Shown here one piece after another: positions 16,687 through 24,414 of a DNA stretch of 64,000 nt. How positions within the stretch are numbered: position 1 is the stretch's first letter; each line of letters begins with the position of its first letter. Below the pieces are notes generated by a model, which did not search any database, was not told the DNA's origin, and saw nothing but the letters and a program-made list of their open reading frames with translations. The stretch is from Scandinavium sp036495715 (GTDB lineage Bacteria; Pseudomonadota; Gammaproteobacteria; Enterobacterales; Enterobacteriaceae). Position numbers and translations under genes: made by a program. The DNA lies in the NCBI GenBank assembly GCA_036495715.1, contig DASXML010000071.1, positions 248,001 to 312,000 of the forward strand, read 5' to 3'.

Positions 16687-18180
16687 ATGGATTTACATGG
16701 CACCCGTACGAAAGAGACGGATAACGCAACAAAGCAGATCACTACCGTCAATATGTCGGTGATTGGCATCGTCGGCACCGCGCCACTGGCTGAACGTGGC
16801 GTGGTGGCAACGCTCATGACGGGCAGTTCGCTGCTGAACAACCAGATAATTTTCAGTGCGAGCCAGAATGGTACCGAGGGAAATCAACTCAAGGTGCTGG
16901 CGACAAGTGGTGAAGCCGACTCATCGGGTGGTGCGGAAACGCAGGCATTCTTCGAAGATGATCTGCTGACTATCATTCTCGGTACCGACGGTAATGGCGC
17001 TATCACTGCCACGGCGGAGGATGTTGTTGCCGCGGTAAGCGAACTGGATCCGGGGCTTGCTGAGCTCAGCATTACTGCCGCGTTACCGGACGGGATGACT
17101 GGCGCTGGGGTGATGCTGCCTTTTGGTAAAACTGCGCTTACTGGTGGTGAGAATGAACCGTTCCCACTGTTCACGCCATCGCTCATTTCCGGCAGTCGCA
17201 GCGCTGCAAAAAAACTGGGCTACGCCGGCACGCTCTACGCGGATATGTACGACGTCCTCAATCAGATTGGTGCGCTTGTTGTCGTTATTCGCGTACCTGA
17301 AATCCCATCGGAAGACCTGCAACGTGCAGCGATTATCCGGGGGATTGAAGCGCTGAAACTCGGACAATCCACGCTCAACTATAACCCGCGCATTCTCATT
17401 GCGCCGGAATGGAGCACCGACGACGGTGTGGGCAAAGCGCTGGAAAGCACTGCGAACCTGTGTCGCGCTGTCACTTATCTGGATTCGCCCACGATGGCGA
17501 CACCAGAAGACGTGGCCCGGCGTGGGCAGATGTACGGCGCCCGCGTTGAGATTTTGCGCCCGCGCATCATGGTCACCAGCGACGTCACCGGCAAAACCAA
17601 CAGTCGCCCGTATTCAGCGGCAGCGGCAGGCCACCGCGTGCGCATCGATAACGACTACGGCTACTGGTGGTCGAAGTCCAACCATGAGGTTTACGGCTTC
17701 TCCGGACTGGAACAAACAGACAGCTTCCTTATTGGAGATGAAACCTGTGTGGCTAACCAGCTTAACCAGGCGAACGTGAGCACCATTGTGATGCTGGATT
17801 CGTACCGTCACTGGGGCAACCGCTTGTGCACCGACGACCCGCAATACCGCTTCGAATCTGTGCGCCGCACGATGGACGCTATCGAGGATTCGATCCAGTT
17901 GATGGTGACTAAAAGCTATGTCGATCGCCCGATTGATAAAGCCTTTGCGACATCACTTGTGGGCTCGGTGAACAGCTACCTGCGACAGCAGACCAAGGCC
18001 GGGGTTATTAACGGCGGGCGCTGCTGGCTGGATCCTGACCTTAATACCGCTGAATCACTCGCGGCTGGCAAGGTGTACTTCAACGTGGCGGTTGGCCCTA
18101 AATCACCGGCAGAAGAAATCACCGCAACGTACTCCATCGACAACACCTACACCGTGCAGGAATTCAATCTGGCGGCCTGA
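16687..18180 (+). CDS. Contractile tail sheath protein (FI family)
   Basis: This is the sheath subunit that contracts on infection. The 497-residue product carries the conserved core GYWWSKSNHEVYGFSGLEQT and the C-terminal region DSYRHWGNRLCTDDPQYRFE. It is about 100 residues longer than P2 FI because of an extra acidic, Gly/Thr-rich domain at about residues 55-155, probably displayed on the sheath surface. The ATG at 16687 has GGAG 7 bases upstream. The tube gene follows, as in P2. Confidence 0.92.
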   Translation: MDLHGTRTKETDNATKQITTVNMSVIGIVGTAPLAERGVVATLMTGSSLLNNQIIFSASQNGTEGNQLKVLATSGEADSSGGAETQAFFEDDLLTIILGTDGNGAITATAEDVVAAVSELDPGLAELSITAALPDGMTGAGVMLPFGKTALTGGENEPFPLFTPSLISGSRSAAKKLGYAGTLYADMYDVLNQIGALVVVIRVPEIPSEDLQRAAIIRGIEALKLGQSTLNYNPRILIAPEWSTDDGVGKALESTANLCRAVTYLDSPTMATPEDVARRGQMYGARVEILRPRIMVTSDVTGKTNSRPYSAAAAGHRVRIDNDYGYWWSKSNHEVYGFSGLEQTDSFLIGDETCVANQLNQANVSTIVMLDSYRHWGNRLCTDDPQYRFESVRRTMDAIEDSIQLMVTKSYVDRPIDKAFATSLVGSVNSYLRQQTKAGVINGGRCWLDPDLNTAESLAAGKVYFNVAVGPKSPAEEITATYSIDNTYTVQEFNLAA

Positions 18181-18192
18181 TAAGGAGGCATT

Positions 18193-18702
18193 ATGAATAC
18201 AGGCTTTATCTACTCAAAGTCCGGGCTGTGGCTCGGCAATAACATCCGTGTGGCCGGTGTCCTGTCACTCACGCCGCCCGCCATGACCGCGACAATCGGC
18301 AACTATAAACCGACCTGGCAGGATATGGCCACGCCGGTTGATACCGGTATGGAACCGATGCAGGCCGAATTTAAAACCGGTGCGGACACGGACGTATTGG
18401 GCATGTTCGGCTTTATTCCAGGCAGCTCTGCGCGAGTTCAGATCCGCCGAACCTATCGTGACACCGACGGTGTGCTGCATACGTTCGTGGATGAGCTGGA
18501 AGGTATCGTCGGCACGATTACCGCTGACGAAGCCGGTACAGACGGCAAGGAAAGCGTGGGTATGTCGGTCACGATGAACCTGGGCTATTACAAGCTGACG
18601 GTCGACGGGAAAGAGATCTACGAGATTGACCCGCCGAACATGATCCGCAGCATTAACGGTGTGAACGTTTTGGCAGATGAGAAAGACGCTCTGCTGATGT
18701 AA
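18193..18702 (+). CDS. Phage tail tube protein, second copy (FII family)
   Basis: The 169-residue FII-type tube protein is encoded directly after the sheath, the canonical P2 position. Shared features with the copy at 9791 are PVDTGMEPMQAEFK, RVQIRRTYR, DELEGIVGTITADEAG and a YYKLTVDG strand. Position makes this the likely structural inner tube. AAGGAGG precedes the ATG. Confidence 0.9.
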   Translation: MNTGFIYSKSGLWLGNNIRVAGVLSLTPPAMTATIGNYKPTWQDMATPVDTGMEPMQAEFKTGADTDVLGMFGFIPGSSARVQIRRTYRDTDGVLHTFVDELEGIVGTITADEAGTDGKESVGMSVTMNLGYYKLTVDGKEIYEIDPPNMIRSINGVNVLADEKDALLM

Positions 18703-18724
18703 CCCGCTTTCAATAACCTTTCTC

Positions 18725-18748
18725 TGGCGCCCGCGTGGCGCCATTTTT
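18725..18748 (+). terminator. Rho-independent terminator after the tube gene
   Basis: TGGCGCC pairs with GGCGCCA around CGCGT and is followed by TTTTTAT. It probably reduces transcription of the tape-measure chaperone relative to sheath and tube. Confidence 0.75.
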
Positions 18749-18766
18749 ATTTCTATCGGAGTATTT

Positions 18767-19039
18767 ATGTCTTATCCCGCTAATACCACCCTGATCACGT
18801 TGTCCCGCCCGTTCAAACTGAACGAGAAAGAAGTTGAAACCATCGAGATGCGCGAACCAACCGTGTTCGACAAACTTGCTTTTGAGAAGAATAAAGGCGC
18901 TCCCCTGGAGAAAGAGGTCACGATGATTGCAGGGCTGTGTGGGCTAAATCCAGGTGATCTCTACAAGCTCCCGGCGTATGACTATGAACAGCTGACCGAG
19001 GCGTTTAACGCTTTTTTGTTACCTCCGGCGGAGCGCTAG
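18767..19039 (+). CDS. Tail assembly chaperone gpE
   Basis: The 90-residue product matches the gpE/gp41-like family of tape-measure chaperones: MREPTVFDKLAFEKNKGAP and MIAGLCGLNPGDLYKLPAYD are characteristic. It contains, at 19012-19018, the heptamer TTTTTTG in the T-TTT-TTG register needed for a -1 frameshift. It is made in excess over the frameshifted E+E' form. Confidence 0.88.
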   Translation: MSYPANTTLITLSRPFKLNEKEVETIEMREPTVFDKLAFEKNKGAPLEKEVTMIAGLCGLNPGDLYKLPAYDYEQLTEAFNAFLLPPAER

Positions 19040-19179
19040 AAAGAGAGTTCCTGAACAATCAGCCGGGGATCACGTACTGGTGTCGCATAACGTTCACTGA
19101 GCAGCTCGGGCTGCCAGTGAGCACCTGGCGGTACTATCTGAAACAGGCGATAAAACGGAGCAAGCCAAGTGGCACCTAA
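18767..19179 (+). CDS. gpE+E' -1 frameshift product
   Basis: Slipping back one base at TTTTTTG (19012-19018) joins gpE to a 53-codon extension (19018-19176) that begins VTSGGALEREF and contains GITYWCRITFTEQLGLPVST. The extension ends at the TAA at 19177-19179, overlapping the GTG of the tape-measure gene. P2 uses the same signal and layout. The E' part is the tape-measure-binding portion in such systems. Confidence 0.82.
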
Positions 19180-20911
19180 ATCGCAGAAGTTTAACGCCTC
19201 GATAAACTTCGGGGCGTCGCTCGATCCGTCAATGGCGCGTACGTTGAAACAGCTAACGCGTGGTATTGACGACATCAGCGAAGAGTCGGAGAAGGCGTCA
19301 AAAACGCAAACCGCCTGGATGCGGCAGATGAAAGAGGGTTCAGCCACCACCACTTCTCAGATTAAGAAGATGGAGAAGGCCACCGAAACCCTCGTTAAAA
19401 AACAGGCAGCGCTGGAGAAACAGATCCGCGACGGTGTCAAAGCCGGGAAAGATGTCTCGGAGCTGGCGAGCGAATATCAGCGCGTGGCCGCCGGTATTGG
19501 ACGGGCAGAGCATGCGCTATCCCGCCTTAACTCGCAGCAGGACCGCGAAAACAAACTGGCAGATAAGCAAAAGCGTAAACAGGCCCGGAATGAGCGTTAT
19601 AAAAATGCGTTCCTTTCACCATCGCAAACCGCCTGGGGGAAAGCGAAAGCTGCACCGGGCAACATGCTGGAGTCCGGGCTATCAATGGCAGGCGGTCTGC
19701 CGTTTGCCGCTGCTAAAGCGGTTGTTGGTGCTCCTGTTGCCATAGCGAAATTGGGCCTTGGTGCGGGGGCCGGTATTATTGGCGGGGTGCTGGCGCTCAA
19801 TAAGAAAACAGCCGAAGAATACCGTCTTGCCAAACAGTACGGCATGTCTTTCAAGAGCTATAAAGCTGGCAGCATTCTGGCTGAACAGGCTGGCCTCAAT
19901 GGCGAAAATTACGGTGATTTGTCGGAAGAGCTGAGTAACAAACTGGGGGAGCAGGGGAACGATAAAACGTTAAACCCATTGCTTGCGCAGATTGGCATGA
20001 ACAAAACGCAGCTGAAAGGGACCAAACAGCAGCAGTTTGATAAGGTCATGCAGGCCATTAGCGTCGGGATCCAGAATAAATCCATGACTGCGCAGCAGGG
20101 GGAATCACTTGCCGATCAGCTGATGGGCGGCGAGGCCAACAAGCTGATGACCTACATTGCGAACACCGGCAAATCCTATAAAGAGGTGATGGATAACGCT
20201 GCGGACCTCAATAACATCTCTGAGGATGAGGCCAGGGGGGCGGTAGAGTCGAGCCAGACGATCAGCAACATCTGGACGTCGGCTGAAACCGCGCTACAGG
20301 GCATTGCCGGTGAGCTTGGGGCAGCGTTTGAACCTCAGTTAAAAGCGTGGGAGCAGCAGGCCACTCAGTGGATCAGCAACAATAAACAGCTGATCGTCAA
20401 TGACATCACCGAATGGGTGAAAAATGGTGGACCAGAAAGGGTGGTTCATGGTCTGGAGACCTTTGGGCGGGCTGTTTCAGCGATAGTTAAATGGATTGAT
20501 GCGATCCTGCCTGAAAACGATGAAAGAACGCCGGAACAAATGGACTCTGCACAGGAGGCCCGACAGCGTGCTATCGAAGCCGAGGAGCAGAAACAAGGCG
20601 TAAATATGCTCGGTTATCAGGAGTCGATAAGTGTAGCGAATGCAGGGGAGCAGGCCTGGAAAGATGCTCATAGCCAGGCCAGGGTGTCTGATGGTATCAC
20701 TTTCGACGATAAGACGTTTGGTGTGCCTATCCCATCAGCAAAGAGTTTGGCGCCGCAGCAGACTAATCAAGTCGCCATCACGGTAAATACACTTCCCGGT
20801 CAGGATCCAAAAGAGTTTGGGCAGGGAATTTACGATGCCTTCAATAGTGCTACCCCACAAGCCTCGGGTGCAGGTGGCGGTGGGGAGACGTTCGATCTCC
20901 CTTCGCTCTGA
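19169..20911 (+). CDS. Tail tape measure protein (gpT-like)
   Basis: The 580-residue product sets tail length. Residues about 10-140 are alpha-helical and coiled-coil rich (KKMEKATETLVKKQAALEKQ). A hydrophobic Gly/Ala segment lies at about residues 185-215 (KLGLGAGAGIIGGVLALNKK), typical of the part inserted in the host membrane. It is shorter than P2 gpT (about 815), implying a shorter tail. The start is a GTG overlapping the E' stop. Confidence 0.87.
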   Translation: MAPKSQKFNASINFGASLDPSMARTLKQLTRGIDDISEESEKASKTQTAWMRQMKEGSATTTSQIKKMEKATETLVKKQAALEKQIRDGVKAGKDVSELASEYQRVAAGIGRAEHALSRLNSQQDRENKLADKQKRKQARNERYKNAFLSPSQTAWGKAKAAPGNMLESGLSMAGGLPFAAAKAVVGAPVAIAKLGLGAGAGIIGGVLALNKKTAEEYRLAKQYGMSFKSYKAGSILAEQAGLNGENYGDLSEELSNKLGEQGNDKTLNPLLAQIGMNKTQLKGTKQQQFDKVMQAISVGIQNKSMTAQQGESLADQLMGGEANKLMTYIANTGKSYKEVMDNAADLNNISEDEARGAVESSQTISNIWTSAETALQGIAGELGAAFEPQLKAWEQQATQWISNNKQLIVNDITEWVKNGGPERVVHGLETFGRAVSAIVKWIDAILPENDERTPEQMDSAQEARQRAIEAEEQKQGVNMLGYQESISVANAGEQAWKDAHSQARVSDGITFDDKTFGVPIPSAKSLAPQQTNQVAITVNTLPGQDPKEFGQGIYDAFNSATPQASGAGGGGETFDLPSL

Positions 20912-20970
20912 CCCCGTATAGATATTCACCTGGAGACTCGTAGAACTCTGTCCTTCGGGCGGGGGGGATG

Positions 20971-21243
20971 TCAATTCTCGATAGTGGTCTCTGTTGTTGG
21001 GAAAACCTGCGATACCACAAAAACAATGATACTCACGAGAACTGAAACACTCACAAACATATAGTGGGCAAGCTGGTCAATATTATCTGTGTGGGTGAAT
21101 AGCCATCTAGGCATACCATTTGGAAGGTCTCTAAGGTGCTCTAATATGAAGCGCCTTACTTCCATTGGAGATTGTTGGAACCATATTTCAAAAGCACAAA
21201 AAATTACAATCCCAATTATCGCACTAACCGAAAACCGCATCAT
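20971..21243 (-). CDS. Two-span membrane protein, opposite-strand moron
   Basis: The 90-residue product has hydrophobic segments at about residues 4-21 (FSVSAIIGIVIFCAF) and 61-82 (MFVSVSVLVSIIVFVVSQVF) separated by a charged loop. It lies on the opposite strand between the tape measure and X genes, with its own start (ATGATG). Such isolated, reversed membrane-protein genes in tail operons are often lysogen-expressed morons, for example for superinfection exclusion. No homologue is recognised. Confidence 0.6.
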   Translation of the reverse strand: MMRFSVSAIIGIVIFCAFEIWFQQSPMEVRRFILEHLRDLPNGMPRWLFTHTDNIDQLAHYMFVSVSVLVSIIVFVVSQVFPTTETTIEN

Positions 21244-21273
21244 GAAAAAGCCTTAAATAATCTGGAGTAAACC

Positions 21274-21480
21274 GTGGAATATACGACCAAATACGGAGAG
21301 CGGTTAGACATTATATGCGCACGGCATTATGCCGCAGTCAATAACACCTTCGAAGCCGTTCTTTATGCAACGGAGAACTACGACTTAACCTCATCAGAAG
21401 TATTTGATGCAGGCGTCACATTCACTCTCCCTGTAGTGAAGCCGGCAGAGAAAAAAATCGAAAATTCATTGTGGGACTGA
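21274..21480 (+). CDS. Tail protein gpX (LysM-like)
   Basis: The 68-residue product matches the gpX family: YGERLDIICARHYAAVN at the start is the LysM-like motif, and FDAGVTFTLPVV the second half. gpX helps attach the hub. The start is a GTG with CTGGAG upstream. It directly precedes gpD, as in P2. Confidence 0.85.
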   Translation: MEYTTKYGERLDIICARHYAAVNNTFEAVLYATENYDLTSSEVFDAGVTFTLPVVKPAEKKIENSLWD

Positions 21481-21483
21481 TTT

Positions 21484-22527
21484 ATGCCGTACATCGACAC
21501 TGGTAGCCAGCCGTGGCAGCCAAACATCACGATCAACGTTGAAGGTGAAGACATTACAGATGCTGTTCGGGAAAACCTCATTAATTTGACGTTAAAGGAT
21601 TATGGTGCTGGCTCCAAACAAAGTGACCAGATTTCTTTTTCCGTTGTTTCACCTGATATGAAATTACCTGCAAAGGGGGTGAAAATATCGATTGCGCTGG
21701 GCTTCGGCAGCACCTTAGTCAATAAAGGCACCTTTGTGGTGGACTCCCGCACTTCTGGTGGATCTTCATCTCAACCACGGGTTGTTGAGATTGTCGCCAA
21801 AGCCTTTTCAAAGACAAACGAACGCGGACACGGCACATTGCAGTCGCAGAAAACACGCTCGTTTAACAGCGGAATTACGCTCGGAGATCTGGTGAATTCT
21901 ATTGCCTCAGAATATGGGCTCACCGGCAGGGTTGATTCGAAATTGGTCAGCCAGCAGATATCCCATATTGACCAGGTCGGAGAGAGCGACATGAACCTGC
22001 TAACTCGCATCGCGGCGCGGTATGGCGCAGTGAGCAAAGTAACGCATGATTACTGGGTGCTGACGCCACGGGGATCAGATACCACAGTCAGCGGGCAGCC
22101 ATTGCCGAATAGAACCATCACTCCAGATATGTGCAGTAACTGGCGTTACCACGATAACAGCGATCACCCTGACAGCAGCAAATCAGGGAAGGGAACAGTT
22201 GTTGTGAGCTACAAAGATATGGCAGACAGCGGCAGAATAAAAACGCTAACGGTAGGCAGTGGCGAGCCGGTTACTCATTATCCTGTGCCACAGAAAGATA
22301 TCGAAGGTGCTCGGATAGTTGCTGGTGGTTGTAGTGCCCACAGTTCGAAAAAGCTGACGGGAATGTCCCTGGTTCTGCCAGCAATGCCAGAAATGATGCC
22401 AATGACGGCAGAGGGGAAGATCACCACCAGTGGGTTCGGAAGCGTGGAAGACAGGGAGTGGAAAATTGCATCGCTTGATTTCCGTCTATCTGAGCAGGGG
22501 TTTTCTCTCAGCATGGATCTGGAGTGA
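21484..22527 (+). CDS. Baseplate hub protein gpD (late control protein D)
   Basis: The 347-residue product belongs to the gpD/gp27-like hub family that holds the spike at the tail tip. Signature regions are GYLGF-like strands at residues 50-75 (ISIALGFGSTLVNKGTFVVD) and QVGESDMNLLTRIAARYGAV around residue 165. It is the last rightward gene of the tail region. P2's ogr regulator is not found after it. Confidence 0.9.
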   Translation: MPYIDTGSQPWQPNITINVEGEDITDAVRENLINLTLKDYGAGSKQSDQISFSVVSPDMKLPAKGVKISIALGFGSTLVNKGTFVVDSRTSGGSSSQPRVVEIVAKAFSKTNERGHGTLQSQKTRSFNSGITLGDLVNSIASEYGLTGRVDSKLVSQQISHIDQVGESDMNLLTRIAARYGAVSKVTHDYWVLTPRGSDTTVSGQPLPNRTITPDMCSNWRYHDNSDHPDSSKSGKGTVVVSYKDMADSGRIKTLTVGSGEPVTHYPVPQKDIEGARIVAGGCSAHSSKKLTGMSLVLPAMPEMMPMTAEGKITTSGFGSVEDREWKIASLDFRLSEQGFSLSMDLE

Positions 22528-22556
22528 CAGTAATTTCCTCATGGTTTATCAGAATA

Positions 22557-22577
22557 AAGTGGGGCACTGCCCCACTT
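22557..22577 (-). terminator. Terminator between gpD and the Hcp module
   Basis: AAGTGGGGCA and TGCCCCACTT form a nearly uninterrupted 10-bp stem. On the minus strand it runs into TTTATTCTG, so it mainly ends the leftward hcp transcript, and it may also stop the rightward tail transcript. Confidence 0.7.
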
Positions 22578-22582
22578 GGCAT

Positions 22583-22912
22583 TCAGTCATAAAGCCATTT
22601 CCCAGCCTTTGCTGATTCGATAATCATGTTGACTGAAAGCGGCCTTATTTCTGGCTCTGGTGATAGTCTCTTTTGCCAGAATGGGTACTCGTACTCAAAG
22701 TAATTCCTGCCATCAAAGTTAGAATATTCAATGTTAAACTTTTCAAACAGGTCTAAAAGAAAGTCTTGAGCATCTTCCGGTACAAACTGGAAATCATCCT
22801 GTAGAGTCCATTCTTTAGTGACCTGTTTAAGGTCCGGTTTGAACCAGCGCTTCCTGATTGGATATCGCTCCATGATATACGCGATAACATCAGCTTCGTA
22901 ATCTCTGCTCAT
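22583..22912 (-). CDS. DUF1493 family protein
   Basis: The 109-residue product ends in PLSVNMIIESAKAGKWLYD, the hallmark end of DUF1493 proteins. It is acidic and probably cytoplasmic; no enzyme motif is seen. Its start overlaps the stop of the STM2901-family gene (ATGA). Hcp, STM2901-family and DUF1493 genes also travel together in Salmonella. The function is unknown; an accessory or immunity role is a guess. Confidence 0.75.
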   Translation of the reverse strand: MSRDYEADVIAYIMERYPIRKRWFKPDLKQVTKEWTLQDDFQFVPEDAQDFLLDLFEKFNIEYSNFDGRNYFEYEYPFWQKRLSPEPEIRPLSVNMIIESAKAGKWLYD

Positions 22913-23379
22913 CAGAAGGATGTCCAGGCAATTTGGTCTTTAGGACGGGCAATGATGTTATATTTATCGCGTGTCCGCTTGGCTACTAGCTGGACAGTAA
23001 CAATCAATTCAGCGTAACCGAGGAACGGAACCCAGCGACCGAGAAAGGTTGCAATTTTGCTTGTGGGTACCATTTTGAGCTTTGAGAACTTACCCATGGG
23101 AGCACTTGGTCTGAGTCCAAATGGGAAGCGGGCATCCTTGAGCAATCGTCTTGAAACTATCGACGCAATGCTTGTGCCAGGAGTGTTGTGTGCTGCATCC
23201 AGTTTCCCTGAAACGCGTATGAATGGTTGGCCTACTAATATTAAACTGACACCTTCCGTTGTCATCCCTAAAGAGTCTGCCAACTGTTCAATAAATATAA
23301 GGTCGAACAGTTCGCCAGCAGTCAGATTAGAGTGTCCGTGGTAGAAGTACGTTCCATTACTCTCTTCTGTAGTATCCAT
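22912..23379 (-). CDS. STM2901 family protein
   Basis: The 155-residue product begins MDTTEESNGTYFYHG followed by NLTAGELFDLIFIEQLAD, which I recognise as the STM2901 family. A C-terminal hydrophobic stretch (LGRWVPFLGYAELIVTVQLV, about residues 113-132) could insert in a membrane, which would suit a toxin-like cargo. It lies 13 bases after hcp and overlaps the DUF1493 gene. It may be cargo or adaptor of the orphan Hcp; that is inference. Confidence 0.7.
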   Translation of the reverse strand: MDTTEESNGTYFYHGHSNLTAGELFDLIFIEQLADSLGMTTEGVSLILVGQPFIRVSGKLDAAHNTPGTSIASIVSRRLLKDARFPFGLRPSAPMGKFSKLKMVPTSKIATFLGRWVPFLGYAELIVTVQLVAKRTRDKYNIIARPKDQIAWTSF

Positions 23380-23392
23380 TCAAGAGACCTCA

Positions 23393-23875
23393 CTAAGCCG
23401 TTGGGCGTTCGTTCCATGCATCCGCAAAAATTATGTTTCCGTCTATATGCTTCCATGTGATTTTCTCGTAACGAAACTCTACCGCTTCCAGATGATTGTT
23501 ATTGTTATCACCGGGTGTAGCCATAGAAGGGGAGACAGAAACGATACGGACACCATCAAGAGTTATGTTGAAATATTCAACTTCCTGACCAGCATCATTT
23601 ATTTTATAAAACTTAAATTCAGCGGATTTCAATTGCTGACCAGTAGCAACGGCTTTGTAAAGGTATGGACTGGAATAATCGAACTCTTTCACAATCATCA
23701 ATGGCGAGTGGATACGCTTACCTGTGGGTTTGCCGGTGAGGTTGTCAGTGGGTGTCGAAAGGTTATGGTGGAAGCCTTTAAACTCAATACTGTACTCACG
23801 ATTTTGGACGTCACAGCCACCTTTGATCAGCGCACCACCATCGTCATAAATCCACATATTTCCAGGAATAGCCAT
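23393..23875 (-). CDS. Hcp family protein (type VI secretion tube/effector carrier)
   Basis: The 160-residue product is a full-length Hcp: MAIPGNMWIYDDGGALIKGG, then YSIEFKGFHHNLSTPTD and HSPLMIVKEFDYSSPYLYKA. Hcp hexamers stack inside the T6SS sheath and can carry effectors. No other T6SS gene is in the window, so it is an orphan supplying a system elsewhere. GAGG lies 7 bases before the ATG. It lies at the prophage's right end on the opposite strand to the tail genes. Confidence 0.88.
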   Translation of the reverse strand: MAIPGNMWIYDDGGALIKGGCDVQNREYSIEFKGFHHNLSTPTDNLTGKPTGKRIHSPLMIVKEFDYSSPYLYKAVATGQQLKSAEFKFYKINDAGQEVEYFNITLDGVRIVSVSPSMATPGDNNNNHLEAVEFRYEKITWKHIDGNIIFADAWNERPTA

Positions 23876-24100
23876 TCTAAAACCTCGTGTTATTAGTTAG
23901 TTGAATGTGTTACAGAATCAACTAATAGACGCTGGTTTTAAAGGGTTATCCGTGGCAATTCGTGCCATAGTTTTTGTGAATTTTTGCAGCAAATGCATTC
24001 ACTAATTGAATGTGGTTATTCGGCAGGGAAACCGGTAGATGTTCACGCATTGCTGTTTGAGGGCGATTTCACATTTTTGTAACACGCTTGAATCGTAAAT

Positions 24101-24155
24101 TTTGGGGACCGATTTGGGGACGAAAACATATCAGGGACGAATTTAGGGACGTAGA
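24101..24155. other. Probable prophage right end: GGGGAC repeat cluster
   Basis: Four copies of a (T)TT(G/A)GGGAC(C/G) motif occur, with cores at 24104, 24116, 24134 and 24146, in a non-coding stretch between the last cargo gene and the phoH promoter. Clusters like this are common near attachment sites of tyrosine-integrase elements. The integrase and left att site are not in the window, so the border is inferred. Confidence 0.45.
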
Positions 24156-24260
24156 AATGTCTTACAATGTACTCAAATGTCCGATGAGTGGTTTTTATAA
24201 CTCTTTGTTTTTAATCTAAATGCATGTTTCTAAATGATAATCAAAAACCATGCCATAATT

Positions 24261-24278
24261 CTGTAATATTTCTGTCAG
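24261..24278 (+). promoter_or_regulatory. Pho box upstream of phoH
   Basis: CTGTAAT-ATTT-CTGTCAG shows two 7-bp half sites 11 bp apart, matching the PhoB consensus CTGTCAT-N4-CTGTCAT at 11 of 14 or more positions. It fits the known PhoB control of phoH in E. coli. Apart from this box and the GGGGAC cluster, the 539-bp gap 23876-24414 contains the hcp promoter region and nothing else recognisable. Confidence 0.75.
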
Positions 24279-24414
24279 AGACTGGCGGTGGCAGCAGAGA
24301 AGTTGGTTGGTTACTTGTAAGTGAAAAATATGTTGCATTTATGCTAATTCCTGATGTACTTAAGGCATGAGCGGTAGTTCCCGGCAGTGAAGGTTCTCAC
24401 TTAGGAGATCGCGA

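Noticed and set aside
22583..23875. Full type VI secretion locus
   Set aside because: Only Hcp and two accessory genes are present; no sheath, baseplate or ATPase gene of a T6SS is in the window.
23447..23896. 149-codon plus-strand frame opposite hcp
   Set aside because: Fully antisense to a recognised Hcp gene; composition is that of a shadow frame.
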